Program-made: the position numbers and the translations under genes | Assembly: GCF_016649425.1 (NCBI RefSeq) | Contig: NZ_JADRCR010000002.1 | Span: forward strand, 258,575-322,574 | Direction of reading: 5' to 3' | DNA: 64,000 bases | Source of the DNA: Limnobaculum allomyrinae | GTDB taxonomy: Bacteria > Pseudomonadota > Gammaproteobacteria > Enterobacterales > Enterobacteriaceae | In this document: positions 37,201 to 47,462 of the stretch, one piece after another | Layout of the letters: every line of letters starts with the position of its first letter | Numbering within the stretch: position 1 is the first letter of the stretch | The notes under the pieces: model-generated | Told to the model about the DNA's origin: nothing | Seen by the model: only the letters and a program-made list of their open reading frames with translations | Databases searched by the model: none

Positions 37201-37600
37201 ATGTTTAAATGATCCGTCCTTTATTGGACTGCGAATCAGTGATAATAACGGCGAATTCTACCAGAAGATTACAGGATTTTTTCTGATTAATAATGGTGTT
37301 ATCACGATTGATTATATTTATGAATATTTGACCAAATATATTAAGCACACACTTAGTGACTTCTTACTCCAAAGTAACCAGGATAAAAACATGTTAAACT
37401 GCGCGGCAGCCGCATAAGTATATTGATTGAGGGTGATGGTAGTTCGCCTTTTCGAATCAGGTAATATATTGATATGGCTTAATTAGCAATATTAATATCA
37501 ACGGTTTTAAGCTAGAAATAGTCAGACAGATAGTCAGTCAGATGAATTTTTATCCGAGTGATTGGGTCTGTAACCCTTAAATTGGAAGGTAATTAATTGT
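37201..37600. other. 400-bp intergenic region upstream of terC and pgpA
   Basis: The region is A+T-rich and has no gene I can support. It must hold the divergent promoters for pgpA and terC. A 7-bp inverted repeat TTGATAT/ATATCAA is at 37469-37501. I looked for the manganese (yybP-ykoY) riboswitch that precedes E. coli alx and did not find its conserved elements. Confidence 0.4.
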
Positions 37601-38641
37601 ATGGAAACAACATCATTAGGATTCCCTATTGAGACCGTTTTAGTCTTTATTGGTATTGCACTGGCTGCAATTTTTATTGACTTATATGCACACCGTAAAG
37701 ATACGGTATTGAGTTTAAAAAGTGCAGTACTTTGGTCGATCTTTTGGATTGTTACTGCCTTGATTTTTGGCGGTTATCTGTATATTCATCATGGTGAAAA
37801 TGTTGCCAGCCTTTACATTACTGGCTATGTACTGGAGAAGGCGCTGTCGGTTGATAACCTGTTTGTGATGATGGCTATCTTCTCATGGTTTGCTGTACCT
37901 GATGTTTATCGCCATCGCCTGTTATATTGGGGAATCATTGGTGCCATTGTCTTCAGGGCTATTTTTGTCGTGATTGGCACCGGGTTGCTGGTGCTGGGGC
38001 CTTGGGTTGAAATACTGTTTGCCGTTATCGTTGCTTTTACCGGGGTAATGATGTTGCGCAGTGGTGGGGATGACGATGAGATTGAGGATTACTCATCACA
38101 TTTCGCCTACCGTTTTGCCAAAAAGCTGTTCCCTACTTATCCGAAGCTGTCAGGTAATCGTTTTTTACTTAATCAAAAAGAGCTGGATGCCGAATTGATT
38201 AAACCAGAAAACGCAGATTTAGTCGGTAAGATTGGTAAAGGTATATTTTATGCAACGCCACTGTTTTTGTGTGTTGTGGTGATTGAGTTAAGTGATGTTA
38301 TGTTTGCCTTCGATTCTGTACCGGCGGTGATTGCTGTTAGTCGGGAGCCACTGATTGTATACAGTGCAATGATGTTTGCGATTTTAGGCCTTCGTACTCT
38401 GTATTTTGTTTTAGAAGCCATGAAACAATATTTGGTGCATTTAGAAAAAGCGATTATTGCGTTGCTATTCTTTATTGCGGCAAAACTGGCATTAAATGCT
38501 TCTGCACACTTGTTTGGTCATGGATATTCGATCGATCCAACAACCAGTTTGTTTATTGTGCTGGGGATGTTAGCGCTGGGTATATTGGCCAGCCTGATTT
38601 GGCCGGGAAAAGCTGAAAGCGATTCAGAAGCAACGTCTTAA
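37601..38641 (+). CDS. terC: TerC-family membrane protein
   Basis: The 346-residue protein has about nine transmembrane helices and close resemblance to TerC of the plasmid and island tellurite-resistance clusters, including GYVLEKALSVDNLFVMMAIFSWF and VVIELSDVMFAFDSVPA, with the conserved membrane Asp residues. TerC/Alx proteins affect metal-ion, probably manganese, homeostasis. No terZ, terA, terB, terD or terE is nearby, so this is an orphan and its role in tellurite resistance cannot be assumed. A strong terminator follows. Confidence 0.9.
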   Translation: METTSLGFPIETVLVFIGIALAAIFIDLYAHRKDTVLSLKSAVLWSIFWIVTALIFGGYLYIHHGENVASLYITGYVLEKALSVDNLFVMMAIFSWFAVPDVYRHRLLYWGIIGAIVFRAIFVVIGTGLLVLGPWVEILFAVIVAFTGVMMLRSGGDDDEIEDYSSHFAYRFAKKLFPTYPKLSGNRFLLNQKELDAELIKPENADLVGKIGKGIFYATPLFLCVVVIELSDVMFAFDSVPAVIAVSREPLIVYSAMMFAILGLRTLYFVLEAMKQYLVHLEKAIIALLFFIAAKLALNASAHLFGHGYSIDPTTSLFIVLGMLALGILASLIWPGKAESDSEATS

Positions 38642-38668
38642 TATATTATTGCAGAATTAGAACAGCAT

Positions 38669-38700
38669 AAAACAGGGCGAAATTATTCGCCCTGTTTTAT
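38669..38700 (+). terminator. Bidirectional terminator between terC and the AKR gene
   Basis: AAAACAGGGCGAA and TTCGCCCTGTTTT form a perfect 13-bp stem with an ATTA loop and A/T tracts on both sides, serving convergent genes. Confidence 0.85.
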
Positions 38701-38708
38701 TGATATGG

Positions 38709-39557
38709 TTAAAGCATTTCTAACGGTTTTTTCCGCGACGGCGGAGGGAAAGCCGCATCCAGCGTAACGTAATCTTCATGTTCCAGATGAATACTTAAAC
38801 TACCAATATTCTCTATCATATGTTCAACGGTAGAGGCTTTAGGGATAGTAATAATATTGTGATCACGTAATACCCACGCCAGGGCAATTTGCGCCGGTGT
38901 GGCGTGATGACGTTTTGCCACTTCCACCAGAGCAGGATGTTCCAGCAAACGAGCTTGTTCAATGGGCGAATAGGCCATAACCGGCATACTATTGCTACGG
39001 CACCATGGCAGCAGATCGTATTCAATTCCCCGACGGGAGAGGTTATACAAGACCTGATTGGTAGCAACGCGCTCATTGTCCACAATGGTCATCAGCTCTT
39101 CCAGATCGTCAACATCAAAGTTGCTGACGCCCCACTGGCCGATTTTTCCTTGTTCTACCAGGTCTTCTAAGGCGTTAATCGTCTCTTCCAGTGGAATGTG
39201 GCCTCGCCAGTGTAGTAAATAGAGGTCAATATATTCGGTGCCCAAACGCTTTAAGCTGCCTTCACAGGCAGCAATCGTGCCTTGAGCACTGGCATTACCG
39301 GGAAGCACTTTACTCACCAGAAACACGTCGTCACGGCAGCCTTTAATTGCTGCCCCAACCACCCGCTCCGCACCACCATCAGCATACATCTCTGCGGTAT
39401 CAATCAGCGACAAACCCCGTTCAATACCATGACGCAGGGTTTGAACTTCGCGTTGAATATCGGAGCCGCGCTCCCCCATAAACCAGGTACCCTGACCAAA
39501 TACCGGGACATCGTCCCCGCTAGGCAAAGTGATATAACGCATATGCTCTCTGGTCAT
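38709..39557 (-). CDS. yeaE: Aldo/keto reductase, YeaE-like
   Basis: The 282-residue NADPH-dependent reductase has the AKR catalytic tetrad: Asp and Tyr in DTAEMYADGG, Lys in FLVSKV and His in LLHWRG. It resembles E. coli YeaE, a methylglyoxal reductase, in GQGTW-MGE, GIEYDLLPWC and IPKAST. Cytoplasmic reduction of toxic aldehydes is likely. The start has GGAGG 8 nt upstream. It stands between terC and rraB, a place where E. coli has other genes. Confidence 0.8.
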   Translation of the reverse strand: MTREHMRYITLPSGDDVPVFGQGTWFMGERGSDIQREVQTLRHGIERGLSLIDTAEMYADGGAERVVGAAIKGCRDDVFLVSKVLPGNASAQGTIAACEGSLKRLGTEYIDLYLLHWRGHIPLEETINALEDLVEQGKIGQWGVSNFDVDDLEELMTIVDNERVATNQVLYNLSRRGIEYDLLPWCRSNSMPVMAYSPIEQARLLEHPALVEVAKRHHATPAQIALAWVLRDHNIITIPKASTVEHMIENIGSLSIHLEHEDYVTLDAAFPPPSRKKPLEML

Positions 39558-39582
39558 GCAATCAACCTCCAGTTAATGAAAA

Positions 39583-40017
39583 TTAATGGCGTGTTCCGTT
39601 ATCATCCTCATCCATAGGGTATTCGCCGTCGTCGTCCTCATCATCGCTACCGTTAGGATCTTCAAAGTAGGTACCCCAACCGTCGTAATTAATATCGTAG
39701 CGATCCGCCAGCTTGATAAGCTGTTCAACTTGTTTATCAATGATATCAGCGTTAAGAGAAACTTCACTGATCACGTCACAACAAAGAACGATTAAGCCAT
39801 CTTCTACTTCTAACTCTTCCGGCTCGGTCACTTCATAGCCGAGTTTAAAGGCTTCTACTGCTGCTTTCTCCAGCGTGTCGAAATCTTCCGCGGAGAGGTG
39901 ATGCTCGATAGCGTACAGCGCATCAGGATCGCTACCGTCTTCCAGCAGCTCTTCAATAATCAAGCGAGTTTCTTCACGTTGTTCTTCCAGCAGGATACTT
40001 AGTTCGTCATTAGCCAT
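39583..40017 (-). CDS. rraB: RraB, inhibitor of RNase E
   Basis: The start is ATG 40017 ([19 protein letters not shown]), matching E. coli [16 protein letters not shown]; the longer frame from 40068 is unsupported. The acidic 144-residue protein binds RNase E and alters degradosome composition and mRNA decay. [18 protein letters not shown] and [13 protein letters not shown] are hallmark stretches, and the C-terminus is a run of Asp/Glu. It is divergent from argF, as in E. coli. Confidence 0.96.
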   Translation of the reverse strand: MANDELSILLEEQREETRLIIEELLEDGSDPDALYAIEHHLSAEDFDTLEKAAVEAFKLGYEVTEPEELEVEDGLIVLCCDVISEVSLNADIIDKQVEQLIKLADRYDINYDGWGTYFEDPNGSDDEDDDGEYPMDEDDNGTRH

Positions 40018-40116
40018 GATATTTTTCCCATTAGGATGGTCAGTTAGCGGTATTCTCACATAGTGCAACCGGTAGCTCCACAGGAAAGAGAAAGTTTTCT
40101 TTATTATCAGGTTGAT

Positions 40117-40155
40117 TGTGAATATTGATTCATATAAATTGATTATTAATTCAAT
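40117..40155 (+). promoter_or_regulatory. Pair of ARG boxes (ArgR operator) upstream of argF
   Basis: Two 18-bp ARG boxes, TGTGAATATTGATTCATA (40117-40134) and ATTGATTATTAATTCAAT (40138-40155), are separated by 3 bp, the standard ArgR layout. They lie about 40-80 bp before the argF start and should repress it when arginine is abundant. Confidence 0.85.
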
Positions 40156-40196
40156 TTATCACCATATCTTATATTTAAGCTCAGGGAGACAGCCCC

Positions 40197-41207
40197 ATGC
40201 CTCAGTTCTATCAGCGTCATCTGCTTCGGTTACTTGATTTTAGCCCAAATGAAATTGCCGCATTGTTGGCTTTGTCCGCCAAACTTAAAAAAGATAAGAA
40301 AAGTGGAACTGAGCAACCGCTGCTGAACGGTAAGAACATTGCATTAATCTTTGAGAAAGACTCAACCCGCACACGCTGCGCTTTTGAAGTGGCGGCTGTT
40401 GATCAGGGGGCGAGAGTAACTTATCTTGGCCCGAGCGGGAGCCAGATTGGTCATAAAGAATCAATTAAAGATACTGCCCGGGTATTAGGGCGTATGTATG
40501 ACGGTATTCAGTATCGTGGTTTTGGTCAGAAGATTGTTGAAACTTTGGCAGAGTATTCTGGCGTTCCGGTATGGAACGGCCTGACGGATGAATTTCATCC
40601 TACCCAGATTTTGGCCGATCTGTTGACTATGCAGGAACACTCTCCACAAAAATCGCTGTCTCAGATTAAGTTCGCCTATTTAGGGGATGCCCGCAACAAT
40701 ATGGGGAACTCTTTGTTGGAAGGGGCGGCATTAATGGGAATGGATATACGACTGGTGGCACCAAAAGCTTGTTGGCCACAGGAGTCACTGGTTGAGAGCT
40801 GTCAGGCGATAGCGAAAAAGACCGGTGCCCGTATCACTCTGACAGAAAATGTTGCTCAGGGTGTTGAAGGGGTTGATTATCTGTATACCGATGTTTGGGT
40901 GTCGATGGGCGAGCCCAAAGAGGTATGGAAAGAGCGTATTGCTTTACTCAAGCCTTATCAGGTTAATCAGGCCATGATTGAGCTAACTCACAATCCACAG
41001 GTGAAGTTTCTGCACTGCCTGCCCGCGTTTCATGACGATCAAACTGTCATGGGTAAACAGATGGCGGAACAGTATGGATTGCATGGTGGTATGGAGGTCA
41101 CTGACGAGGTATTTGAATCGGTGCACAGTGTGGTGTTTGATCAGGCGGAAAACCGGATGCATACCATTAAGGCGGTGATGGTGGCGACGTTGGTACACTC
41201 ATATTAA
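40197..41207 (+). CDS. argF: Ornithine carbamoyltransferase
   Basis: The 336-residue enzyme condenses ornithine and carbamoyl phosphate to citrulline in arginine synthesis. It carries the carbamoyl-phosphate motif STRTRCAF (about 56-63), the DEFHPTQ motif and HCLPAFHD (about 272) of the ornithine site. E. coli calls the homologue in this position argI. It is preceded by two ARG boxes and transcribed away from rraB. Confidence 0.97.
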   Translation: MPQFYQRHLLRLLDFSPNEIAALLALSAKLKKDKKSGTEQPLLNGKNIALIFEKDSTRTRCAFEVAAVDQGARVTYLGPSGSQIGHKESIKDTARVLGRMYDGIQYRGFGQKIVETLAEYSGVPVWNGLTDEFHPTQILADLLTMQEHSPQKSLSQIKFAYLGDARNNMGNSLLEGAALMGMDIRLVAPKACWPQESLVESCQAIAKKTGARITLTENVAQGVEGVDYLYTDVWVSMGEPKEVWKERIALLKPYQVNQAMIELTHNPQVKFLHCLPAFHDDQTVMGKQMAEQYGLHGGMEVTDEVFESVHSVVFDQAENRMHTIKAVMVATLVHSY

Positions 41208-41671
41208 TTTTTTGTCGGACAGGTAAGAATTTAGTTGGGAGCTGGTTTCGTCCACTAATAGTGCAGAGTCTAAATTGCCTATCGTGCAAGTGGCCGAGTT
41301 AAGGGGGTTGGCGAACTCCTTTAACAATCCCGCGCTTTCGCACCCGAATTCAGGTCGCCTGTGGCGACTACTCTCCGCCTTCGTTCGGGTTTACGCACCG
41401 GCGCTGATTCGGTTTATTCGCCTCATCCATGAGGCTCACCCCTACGGGGCCAGCACGTTGTGCTGTTCAAAATTGCTCCTGCAATTTTGTCCGGCGAAGC
41501 AGCGCCTCGACCAACATCCATGTTGGTCGTGCTCCCTCACTCAGTTGTCGGCTGAATTCCAGTGCTCAACAAATAGATCAAGGGATAAGGGCGAAAAGCG
41601 ATACCAAAAATTACCATCACCCCATCTTATGCCAATCGGCAACCAAACAGGGCGATTCTGTATTGATGGCT
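41208..41671. other. Non-coding region with dispersed repeat (family A, copy 1)
   Basis: No gene is supported. Most of the region is a repeat that recurs at 54457-54667; short frames across it are not conserved between the copies and I reject them. Confidence 0.6.
41340..41565. repeat. Dispersed repeat family A, copy 1
   Basis: The 226-bp element is bounded by imperfect inverted ends: GCACCCGAATTCAG (41340-41353) and CTGAATTCCAGTGC (41552-41565). Its first about 65 bp and last about 25 bp match copy 2 at 54515-54666 closely, while the middle differs. Similarity continues leftward at lower level to about 41284. There is no transposase. Confidence 0.75.
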
Positions 41672-42232
<561 letters not shown>

Positions 42233-42381
42233 TTAGTATGATGTGTTGGATAGTTAAGAATTATTGGATTTACTTTCTTTGCTTAGCGGCTTATGGTGCA
42301 TCTTTCTGTAAGCGCCTTATAATGACCGGCGTGATTGATCTCAATATGACAAAAACGACACTTATAAACTAAGGAGAATCC

Positions 42382-42771
42382 ATGTCCCACATTATTAATA
42401 CTGACAAAGCACCAGCGGCAATTGGTCCGTACGTACAGGGCGTAGATTTGGGCAGTATGATTATCACATCAGGTCAGCTTCCTATCGATCCTAAAACAGG
42501 CGCATTTCCTGAGGATGTCGCGGCTCAGGCTCGTCAATCTTTAGAAAACGTGAAAGCAATTGTGGAAGCGGCTGGTCTGAAAGTGGCTGATATTGTAAAA
42601 ACCACCGTATTCGTTAAAGATTTAAATGACTTCGGCACGGTTAATGCGGCGTATGAAGCCTTCTTTAAAGAGAATAACGCACCATCATTTCCGGCGCGTT
42701 CTTGTGTAGAAGTGGCTCGTTTACCAAAAGATGCAAAAGTAGAAATCGAAGTTATTGCCGTTCGTCGCTAA
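42382..42771 (+). CDS. ridA: RidA, 2-iminobutanoate/2-iminopropanoate deaminase
   Basis: This is a 129-residue protein of the YjgF/YER057c/UK114 family. RidA hydrolyses reactive enamine/imine intermediates released by PLP enzymes such as IlvA. The conserved arginine is in PARSCVEVARLPKDA near residue 105. Length and motifs match E. coli. The start has AAGGAG. The pyrBI operon that precedes it in E. coli is absent here. Confidence 0.96.
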   Translation: MSHIINTDKAPAAIGPYVQGVDLGSMIITSGQLPIDPKTGAFPEDVAAQARQSLENVKAIVEAAGLKVADIVKTTVFVKDLNDFGTVNAAYEAFFKENNAPSFPARSCVEVARLPKDAKVEIEVIAVRR

Positions 42772-42791
42772 TACTCAGCGATAATGCTATC

Positions 42792-42828
42792 ACCGGTAAG
42801 ATTCTTTTATTATCAGAATCCTACCGGT
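42792..42828 (+). terminator. Terminator between ridA and ygjR
   Basis: ACCGGTAAGATTCT and AGAATCCTACCGGT form a 14-bp stem with one mismatch and a 9-nt loop between the two convergent genes. Confidence 0.65.
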
Positions 42829-42851
42829 TCAAGTCTCTCTATCAGTATTCC

Positions 42852-43847
42852 TTAATGAGATAGCCCTGACGAGGTGTCGGCGGGAAATTTCACGCCGGTC
42901 AGTGCACGTATCTCTGTCAATATCCGCGATGTACTACGCGAAACAGGAATACCGGCATGGTCAATACACTGTCGTTCAATCAAGCCGGCAAATACAGTTG
43001 CTTCGTAGAACATGGTGTTTTCATGCTGCGGTAGGGAGATATCCTGCGGCTGGCCGCCCCGGGGAGTATAGATAATCTTTTGACACTCGGAAATTTTCTC
43101 TATCACCAGCGTTCCATCTTCACCCTGAATCTCACTGGGAATATCAGAATTACTGACTTTAGAATGGAACAGAACGACATCAAAATAGCCATAGTTCATC
43201 CACACCGTGCCGTGACCATCTACCCCGGACTCCAGTAATTCTGCGTTGGCATCTAATCCTTTCGGTTCTCCAAACAGGCTAATAGCACTGGCCAGACAGT
43301 AGTAACCGATATCCATGATCGAACCGTTAGAAAAAGCAGGATTAAAGGTGTTAGGGTTTTCACCATCGAGGTAACGTTGGTAGCGAGAAGAGTACTGGCA
43401 ATAGTTAATAAATACTTTACGCACTTTGCCAATACGCAGCAGCATTTGCTGTAACAGAATAAAGTTAGGCAACCAGGCAGTTTTAAACCCTTCAAACAGG
43501 ACGACCTGGTGCTTATTAGCACAAGCTATCAGGGTTTCTACTTCTTGAATGTGTGAAGCCAGAGGCTTCTCGCATATCACATGCTTATGATGTTGTAGCA
43601 TGAGGAGAGCTTGTGAATAGTGAAAGGAATTAGGACTGGCAATATATACCGCATCTATCTCCGGGCTTTCGGCCAATGCCTGAAGATCGTCAAACAGCAG
43701 GGTTACCTGATTAGGTTCAGCAAAACAGCGCGCACTTTCCAGCGAACGGGAGTACACCGCGGTAAGTTTTAGCTTTCCGGTAGCATGTGCAGCGTCAATA
43801 AAACGTTGGGTAATCCAGTTGGTTCCAATAACAGCAAATCGAATCAT
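42852..43847 (-). CDS. ygjR: Gfo/Idh/MocA-family oxidoreductase YgjR
   Basis: The 331-residue NAD(P)-dependent enzyme starts MIRFAVIGTNWITQRF (ATG 43847; an upstream in-frame ATG at 43859 is possible). The N-terminal Rossmann domain has VIGTNW, and the active-site Lys motif is CEKPLASH at about 95. The C-terminal alpha/beta domain includes YCQYSSRYQRYLDGENPNTFN, nearly identical in E. coli YgjR. The substrate is unknown, probably a sugar or cyclitol. In E. coli ygjR is elsewhere, so the order here is rearranged. Confidence 0.92.
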   Translation of the reverse strand: MIRFAVIGTNWITQRFIDAAHATGKLKLTAVYSRSLESARCFAEPNQVTLLFDDLQALAESPEIDAVYIASPNSFHYSQALLMLQHHKHVICEKPLASHIQEVETLIACANKHQVVLFEGFKTAWLPNFILLQQMLLRIGKVRKVFINYCQYSSRYQRYLDGENPNTFNPAFSNGSIMDIGYYCLASAISLFGEPKGLDANAELLESGVDGHGTVWMNYGYFDVVLFHSKVSNSDIPSEIQGEDGTLVIEKISECQKIIYTPRGGQPQDISLPQHENTMFYEATVFAGLIERQCIDHAGIPVSRSTSRILTEIRALTGVKFPADTSSGLSH

Positions 43848-43966
43848 AATGTGCCCCATTCCAGCTGAGGGTTAATTTTATCCCGCAATCTGGCGACGAC
43901 AATGACTGACGATGAGTACAAAAGCCAGATTCAGGGGAAGAAGGTTCGAATTAACGATGCGACAGG

Positions 43967-43995
43967 GATCCCTTAAGTATATTACTTAAGGGATC
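43967..43995 (-). terminator. Terminator downstream of rsmC
   Basis: GATCCCTTAAGT and ACTTAAGGGATC form a perfect 12-bp stem with a 5-nt loop just after the rsmC stop. Confidence 0.65.
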
Positions 43996-44001
43996 GATTG
44001 G

Positions 44002-45057
44002 TTACCGTTTATGTGCGGTTTTTTTATCTTTCGGTGTTGCGGATGGACGGCCCATAATGGATTGATAGACTTTAAAGCGACCGGTTTGAGCTAACACTTC
44101 ATGACTGCCAAAGGTAGCGTCCAGAAGATCAGGGTAAGGCAGGAAGGCGTTCGCGACGATACACAAACGGCCTCCCAGTTGTAGATGTTTTGTCGCCCCA
44201 CGGATCAGCGATTCAGCGGCGGTCAGATTGGTTTGCAATCCATCATGAAACGGCGGGTTGGAGATAATAAAATCAAAACGGCCTTCAATATCAGAGAATA
44301 CATCGCTGGCAATCACTTTTGCTTGTAATCCATTAGCGCTGATAGTGGCTTTACTGGATTCAAGTGCAGCTGCGTTGACATCACTTAAGGTCAGATTGAT
44401 ATCCGGATTTTCATGGGCAAGTATCGCCGATAGCACGCCAGCACCGCAGCCTACATCCAGCACTTTGCCCTTTACATTTTCCAGTGCAGAAAGCAGTAAC
44501 TGACTGCCTACATCAAATCCATCACGGCTGAATACACCCGGCAATGTTTTTACTATTACATCATCAACCTGATATTCATCCCACCATTGAGATACATCGA
44601 ATTGAGCCTGACGTTCTGAACGGAAATGATAGAGGCTACAGCGACGAGCACTATCAATTTTGGCGATAGGGCCAAAATCTGCCAGCAGAGTTTCGGCGCT
44701 GCGTACGCCGCTGCGGTTTTCACCAACGATAAACAGATCGGTACCAATCGGTAATTGGTTGAGCAGGGCATTTAATTGAAATTGTGCTTCCTGCTTGCTT
44801 TTAGGCCAGTAGAAAACCAGGGTATCGCAGCCATCAATCAGTTCTGGTGGTGGCAATAAACTAAATTGAGCCTTATCACCCAGAGTACGGGCGAGTTGGC
44901 GCCAGTGGTGATATTGGGAACAGTGAACCCGAACTTCTTTTGCCTCAAACTGGCAGGGAAGATCGTCTTGTAGATCGCCGGCAAACAGTACGCGGCGTTC
45001 GGTAAACTCATCGGTATGGCGCAGCATCACTTCACTGGCCGGGCAAAAAGCGGACAT
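44002..45057 (-). CDS. rsmC: 16S rRNA guanine(1207)-N2 methyltransferase RsmC
   Basis: The 351-residue enzyme consists of two similar domains, the first for folding and rRNA binding and the second catalytic. The AdoMet motif [11 protein letters not shown] is at about 202 and the catalytic NPPFHDG at about 270. It methylates G1207 of assembled 30S subunits. The start at 45057 is followed by [17 protein letters not shown], as in E. coli. It is divergent from holD, as in E. coli. Confidence 0.96.
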   Translation of the reverse strand: MSAFCPASEVMLRHTDEFTERRVLFAGDLQDDLPCQFEAKEVRVHCSQYHHWRQLARTLGDKAQFSLLPPPELIDGCDTLVFYWPKSKQEAQFQLNALLNQLPIGTDLFIVGENRSGVRSAETLLADFGPIAKIDSARRCSLYHFRSERQAQFDVSQWWDEYQVDDVIVKTLPGVFSRDGFDVGSQLLLSALENVKGKVLDVGCGAGVLSAILAHENPDINLTLSDVNAAALESSKATISANGLQAKVIASDVFSDIEGRFDFIISNPPFHDGLQTNLTAAESLIRGATKHLQLGGRLCIVANAFLPYPDLLDATFGSHEVLAQTGRFKVYQSIMGRPSATPKDKKTAHKR

Positions 45058-45210
45058 AGTATTCTCCTGTGAGGCAGGCGGATAAATCAGTTATGGAAAT
45101 GCCTCAAATGGTATTTGCGCCGAATTATAGAGCTTTATTGGCGGTTATTCGATGGGTTTGCTAGCATAGCGCAGCTTAATTCTGAAATTGATAGCGAGTA
45201 GTGGGTATTC

Positions 45211-45642
45211 ATGACGACATCACGGCGTGACTGGCAACTGGAACAAATGGGCATCAGGCAGTATCAACTGAGGCGTCCGGCTGCGTTGCAGGGGGAAGTT
45301 GCTATGGTTTTGCCCGCTAACCTCAAAGTGATTCTGCTAGCAGAGACGTTACCTGCGCTTTCTTCTCCTTTGATGCAGGATATCTTGCGAGCCATGTTAC
45401 TTTCGGTGGAGCAGATTTATTGCCTGACACCTGAACAGGCCATGATGGTGCCGGAAGATACCCGTTGCGTATTCTGGCTGATGGGCGTGGCGCAATGTCC
45501 GGATTTACCCGCTGCTCTGGCTGAGTTACCTGTATTAAGTACCCCAACGCTGCCTGAACTGGCGGATAATCCTGAAGCAAAACGTACCTTATGGCAGCAG
45601 ATTTGTCGCAATGAATACCATTTCCTTTCTCAAGCCGAATGA
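45211..45642 (+). CDS. holD: DNA polymerase III subunit psi (HolD)
   Basis: The 143-residue protein starts MTTSRRDWQLEQMGIRQYQLRRP, the conserved psi N-terminus that binds the clamp loader; the rest contacts chi (HolC). It overlaps rimI by 32 bp in another frame, the same arrangement as in E. coli. The family evolves rapidly, and the middle is weakly conserved. Confidence 0.93.
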   Translation: MTTSRRDWQLEQMGIRQYQLRRPAALQGEVAMVLPANLKVILLAETLPALSSPLMQDILRAMLLSVEQIYCLTPEQAMMVPEDTRCVFWLMGVAQCPDLPAALAELPVLSTPTLPELADNPEAKRTLWQQICRNEYHFLSQAE

Positions 45643-46051
45643 TTTACCGGAAGTCTGGCAGATTGAACAGGCAAGCCATGCTTTTCCCTGGACAGAAAAA
45701 ACGCTAAACAGTAATCAGGGTGATCGCTACCTGAATCTGAAGTTAAGCGTTGATAACACGATTGCTGCTTTTGCCATCACCCAGGTGGTGCTTGACGAGG
45801 CAACGTTATTTAATATTGCAGTTCATCCTGACTTTCAGCGTCGAGGACTGGGGCGAGAACTGCTGCAATATTTGATCAATGAGTTAATTCAACGGGACGT
45901 AATGACTCTGTGGCTGGAGGTTCGTGCATCCAATCTGGCTGCTATTGAGCTGTATCGTGCGTTTGATTTTAATGAAGTGACGGTGCGAAAAGGTTATTAC
46001 CCGACAGCGGATGGGCGAGAAGATGCTGTAATTATGGCGTTAACGCTGTAG
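45611..46051 (+). CDS. rimI: Ribosomal protein S18 N-acetyltransferase RimI
   Basis: The 146-residue GNAT enzyme acetylates the N-terminal alanine of ribosomal protein S18. The acetyl-CoA loop is HPDFQRRGLGREL (about 75), and ASNLAAIELYRAFDF is in the last motif. It starts inside the 3' end of holD, so the two are translationally linked. A strong terminator follows. Confidence 0.95.
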   Translation: MNTISFLKPNDLPEVWQIEQASHAFPWTEKTLNSNQGDRYLNLKLSVDNTIAAFAITQVVLDEATLFNIAVHPDFQRRGLGRELLQYLINELIQRDVMTLWLEVRASNLAAIELYRAFDFNEVTVRKGYYPTADGREDAVIMALTL

Positions 46052-46074
46052 TTATCAGCCATTGCTAAAAATTG

Positions 46075-46109
46075 AAAGCGCGGATTGGTTTACCCGCCCG
46101 CGCTTTTTT
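46075..46109 (+). terminator. Terminator after rimI
   Basis: AAAGCGCGG and CCGCGCTTT form a 9-bp stem followed by TTTTG, 24 bp beyond rimI. Confidence 0.75.
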
Positions 46110-46130
46110 GTTTATTGCCTGAACGCTAAG

Positions 46131-46445
46131 CTATTTTACCAATAGTGAGTTTTCTACTGAACGCACACCAACGACGGTTTTAGCGACATCTTCCGCGGCG
46201 TTGGACTCATCTTTAGAGCGTACGAAGCCACTTAACTGCACCTGCCCTTTAAACGTGGTGACGGTAATTTGGGTGGAACGAATGGTTTTTTCACCTAAAA
46301 GCGCGGCTTTTACTTTCGTGGTAATCACTGAGTCATCAATATATCCACCGGTACCTTCAGTTTTCGCCGTAGGTGAACAACCGGCGACTGCGATGGTCAT
46401 GATAATGGCACCCAGCAGGGCTGCAAGTGACTTTGCAATCTTCAT
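46131..46445 (-). CDS. BON-domain lipoprotein
   Basis: The 104-residue product has a lipoprotein signal with lipobox V-A-G-C (Cys about 23) and one BON domain (about 36-104: DDSVITTKVKAALLGEKTIRS...). Ser after the Cys suggests outer-membrane sorting. BON domains bind membranes, and such proteins often belong to envelope-stress responses. A larger BON protein, OsmY, is encoded at 49849, so the two may be paralogues. I do not recognise a named gene. Confidence 0.85.
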   Translation of the reverse strand: MKIAKSLAALLGAIIMTIAVAGCSPTAKTEGTGGYIDDSVITTKVKAALLGEKTIRSTQITVTTFKGQVQLSGFVRSKDESNAAEDVAKTVVGVRSVENSLLVK

Positions 46446-46699
46446 CCTTTCTACTCCTTAGTGGTTGATGGGCATATTTTTCAAAAGCGTTTACCTGAAG
46501 CGAATACGCTAATCTAACGCCAGTTAAACCGTTCACGTATTACGGAAAATGCTGTTTATATATAATAGCAAATTTAATAACTCAATATATTGAAAGCTAA
46601 TTTTTTATATCAGTGAGTAATTGATAATCAATCATATCAGTAATAATGATTGGAATAGGGAATGACTGCTGTCAGTGTTATATCTTCCCCGGAAGGGAT

Positions 46700-46738
46700 A
46701 AAGGTCTGGTCTCAACAGAACCAGACCTTTGTCTGTTT
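46700..46738. terminator. Hairpin downstream of the 241-residue lipoprotein gene
   Basis: AAAGGTCTGGT (near 46700) and ACCAGACCTTT (near 46721) form an 11-bp stem with a loop of about 10 nt just beyond the lipoprotein stop codon. The T tracts are short on both strands. Confidence 0.5.
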
Positions 46739-47462
46739 AAGGAGTGGTTTTTGCGGGTGCAGCAGCCTTTTCGGCACCATCATTTGTGCCATTTACTGTG
46801 AATCGACTTTGGTCATGCAGGAACGTGTAAGAACTATCGGTAAATAGTTGTTCAGTTGATACGTCAGATAAGGTAAATGTCAGGGTTTTAGCATTTTCCC
46901 AGTTTAGTGGTGCAAAAGAAGCCGGTACTTTTTTGCCATCAGGAAACGTCTGATATACCCCAACCATATAGCCGGAAAGCGTATTATCTCCACGATTGAT
47001 AGTAACCGATATATCAAAATCCATTTTATTCATGGCATTTTTTTGCGCCTTACGAATACGTTCGATTAAATCTTTATTTAATACGATTCCGGCCAGTGTT
47101 CGATGTTTTTTAGATGACACAATATAAATATCGGTATCTGCCATGTTAGTCGGTTCATCCATTGAGCCTACATCAACCGGAATAGCAAAATCGGCATAGG
47201 AGCTAAACTGCTTGGTATAGCACTCGGTAAATTGAGCATTGCGGAAAATAGTTGGAACCTGAGCTTTAAGATCGGTAAGGCTTTTGGATTCTTTACGTGA
47301 ATCTTCATGGCTGGAACATGCAGGCACTTCAAAACTTAGCTTTCCTGAAACCGCTTTGTGGGTACTGGACATAAGATCGTTAAGATCTACTGTGGTGTTC
47401 ATATCAACTTTACATCCTGATAAAAGTAACCCCACCGCCACGACAGGCACTATTTTTTTCAT
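46737..47462 (-). CDS. Uncharacterised lipoprotein, 241 residues
   Basis: The product has a lipoprotein signal MKKIVPVVAVGLLLSGCKV with Cys 17 in LLSGC. The mature part shows no domain I can name: a conserved-looking CSSHEDSRKESK, a FTECY block, a central basic helix (RIRKAQKNAMNKM) and a Pro/Ala/Lys tail. It is monocistronic, between two BON or stress-type genes and prfC, in a place where E. coli has yjjG. A function in the envelope is the only safe inference. Its TTVDLNDLM start after the lipobox resembles other short enterobacterial lipoproteins of unknown role. Confidence 0.75.
   Translation of the reverse strand: MKKIVPVVAVGLLLSGCKVDMNTTVDLNDLMSSTHKAVSGKLSFEVPACSSHEDSRKESKSLTDLKAQVPTIFRNAQFTECYTKQFSSYADFAIPVDVGSMDEPTNMADTDIYIVSSKKHRTLAGIVLNKDLIERIRKAQKNAMNKMDFDISVTINRGDNTLSGYMVGVYQTFPDGKKVPASFAPLNWENAKTLTFTLSDVSTEQLFTDSSYTFLHDQSRFTVNGTNDGAEKAAAPAKTTP

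Noticed and set aside
37201-37600. Possible yybP-ykoY manganese riboswitch upstream of terC
   Set aside because: I looked for the conserved GGGGAGUAGC-like and partner elements known from alx leaders and did not see them.
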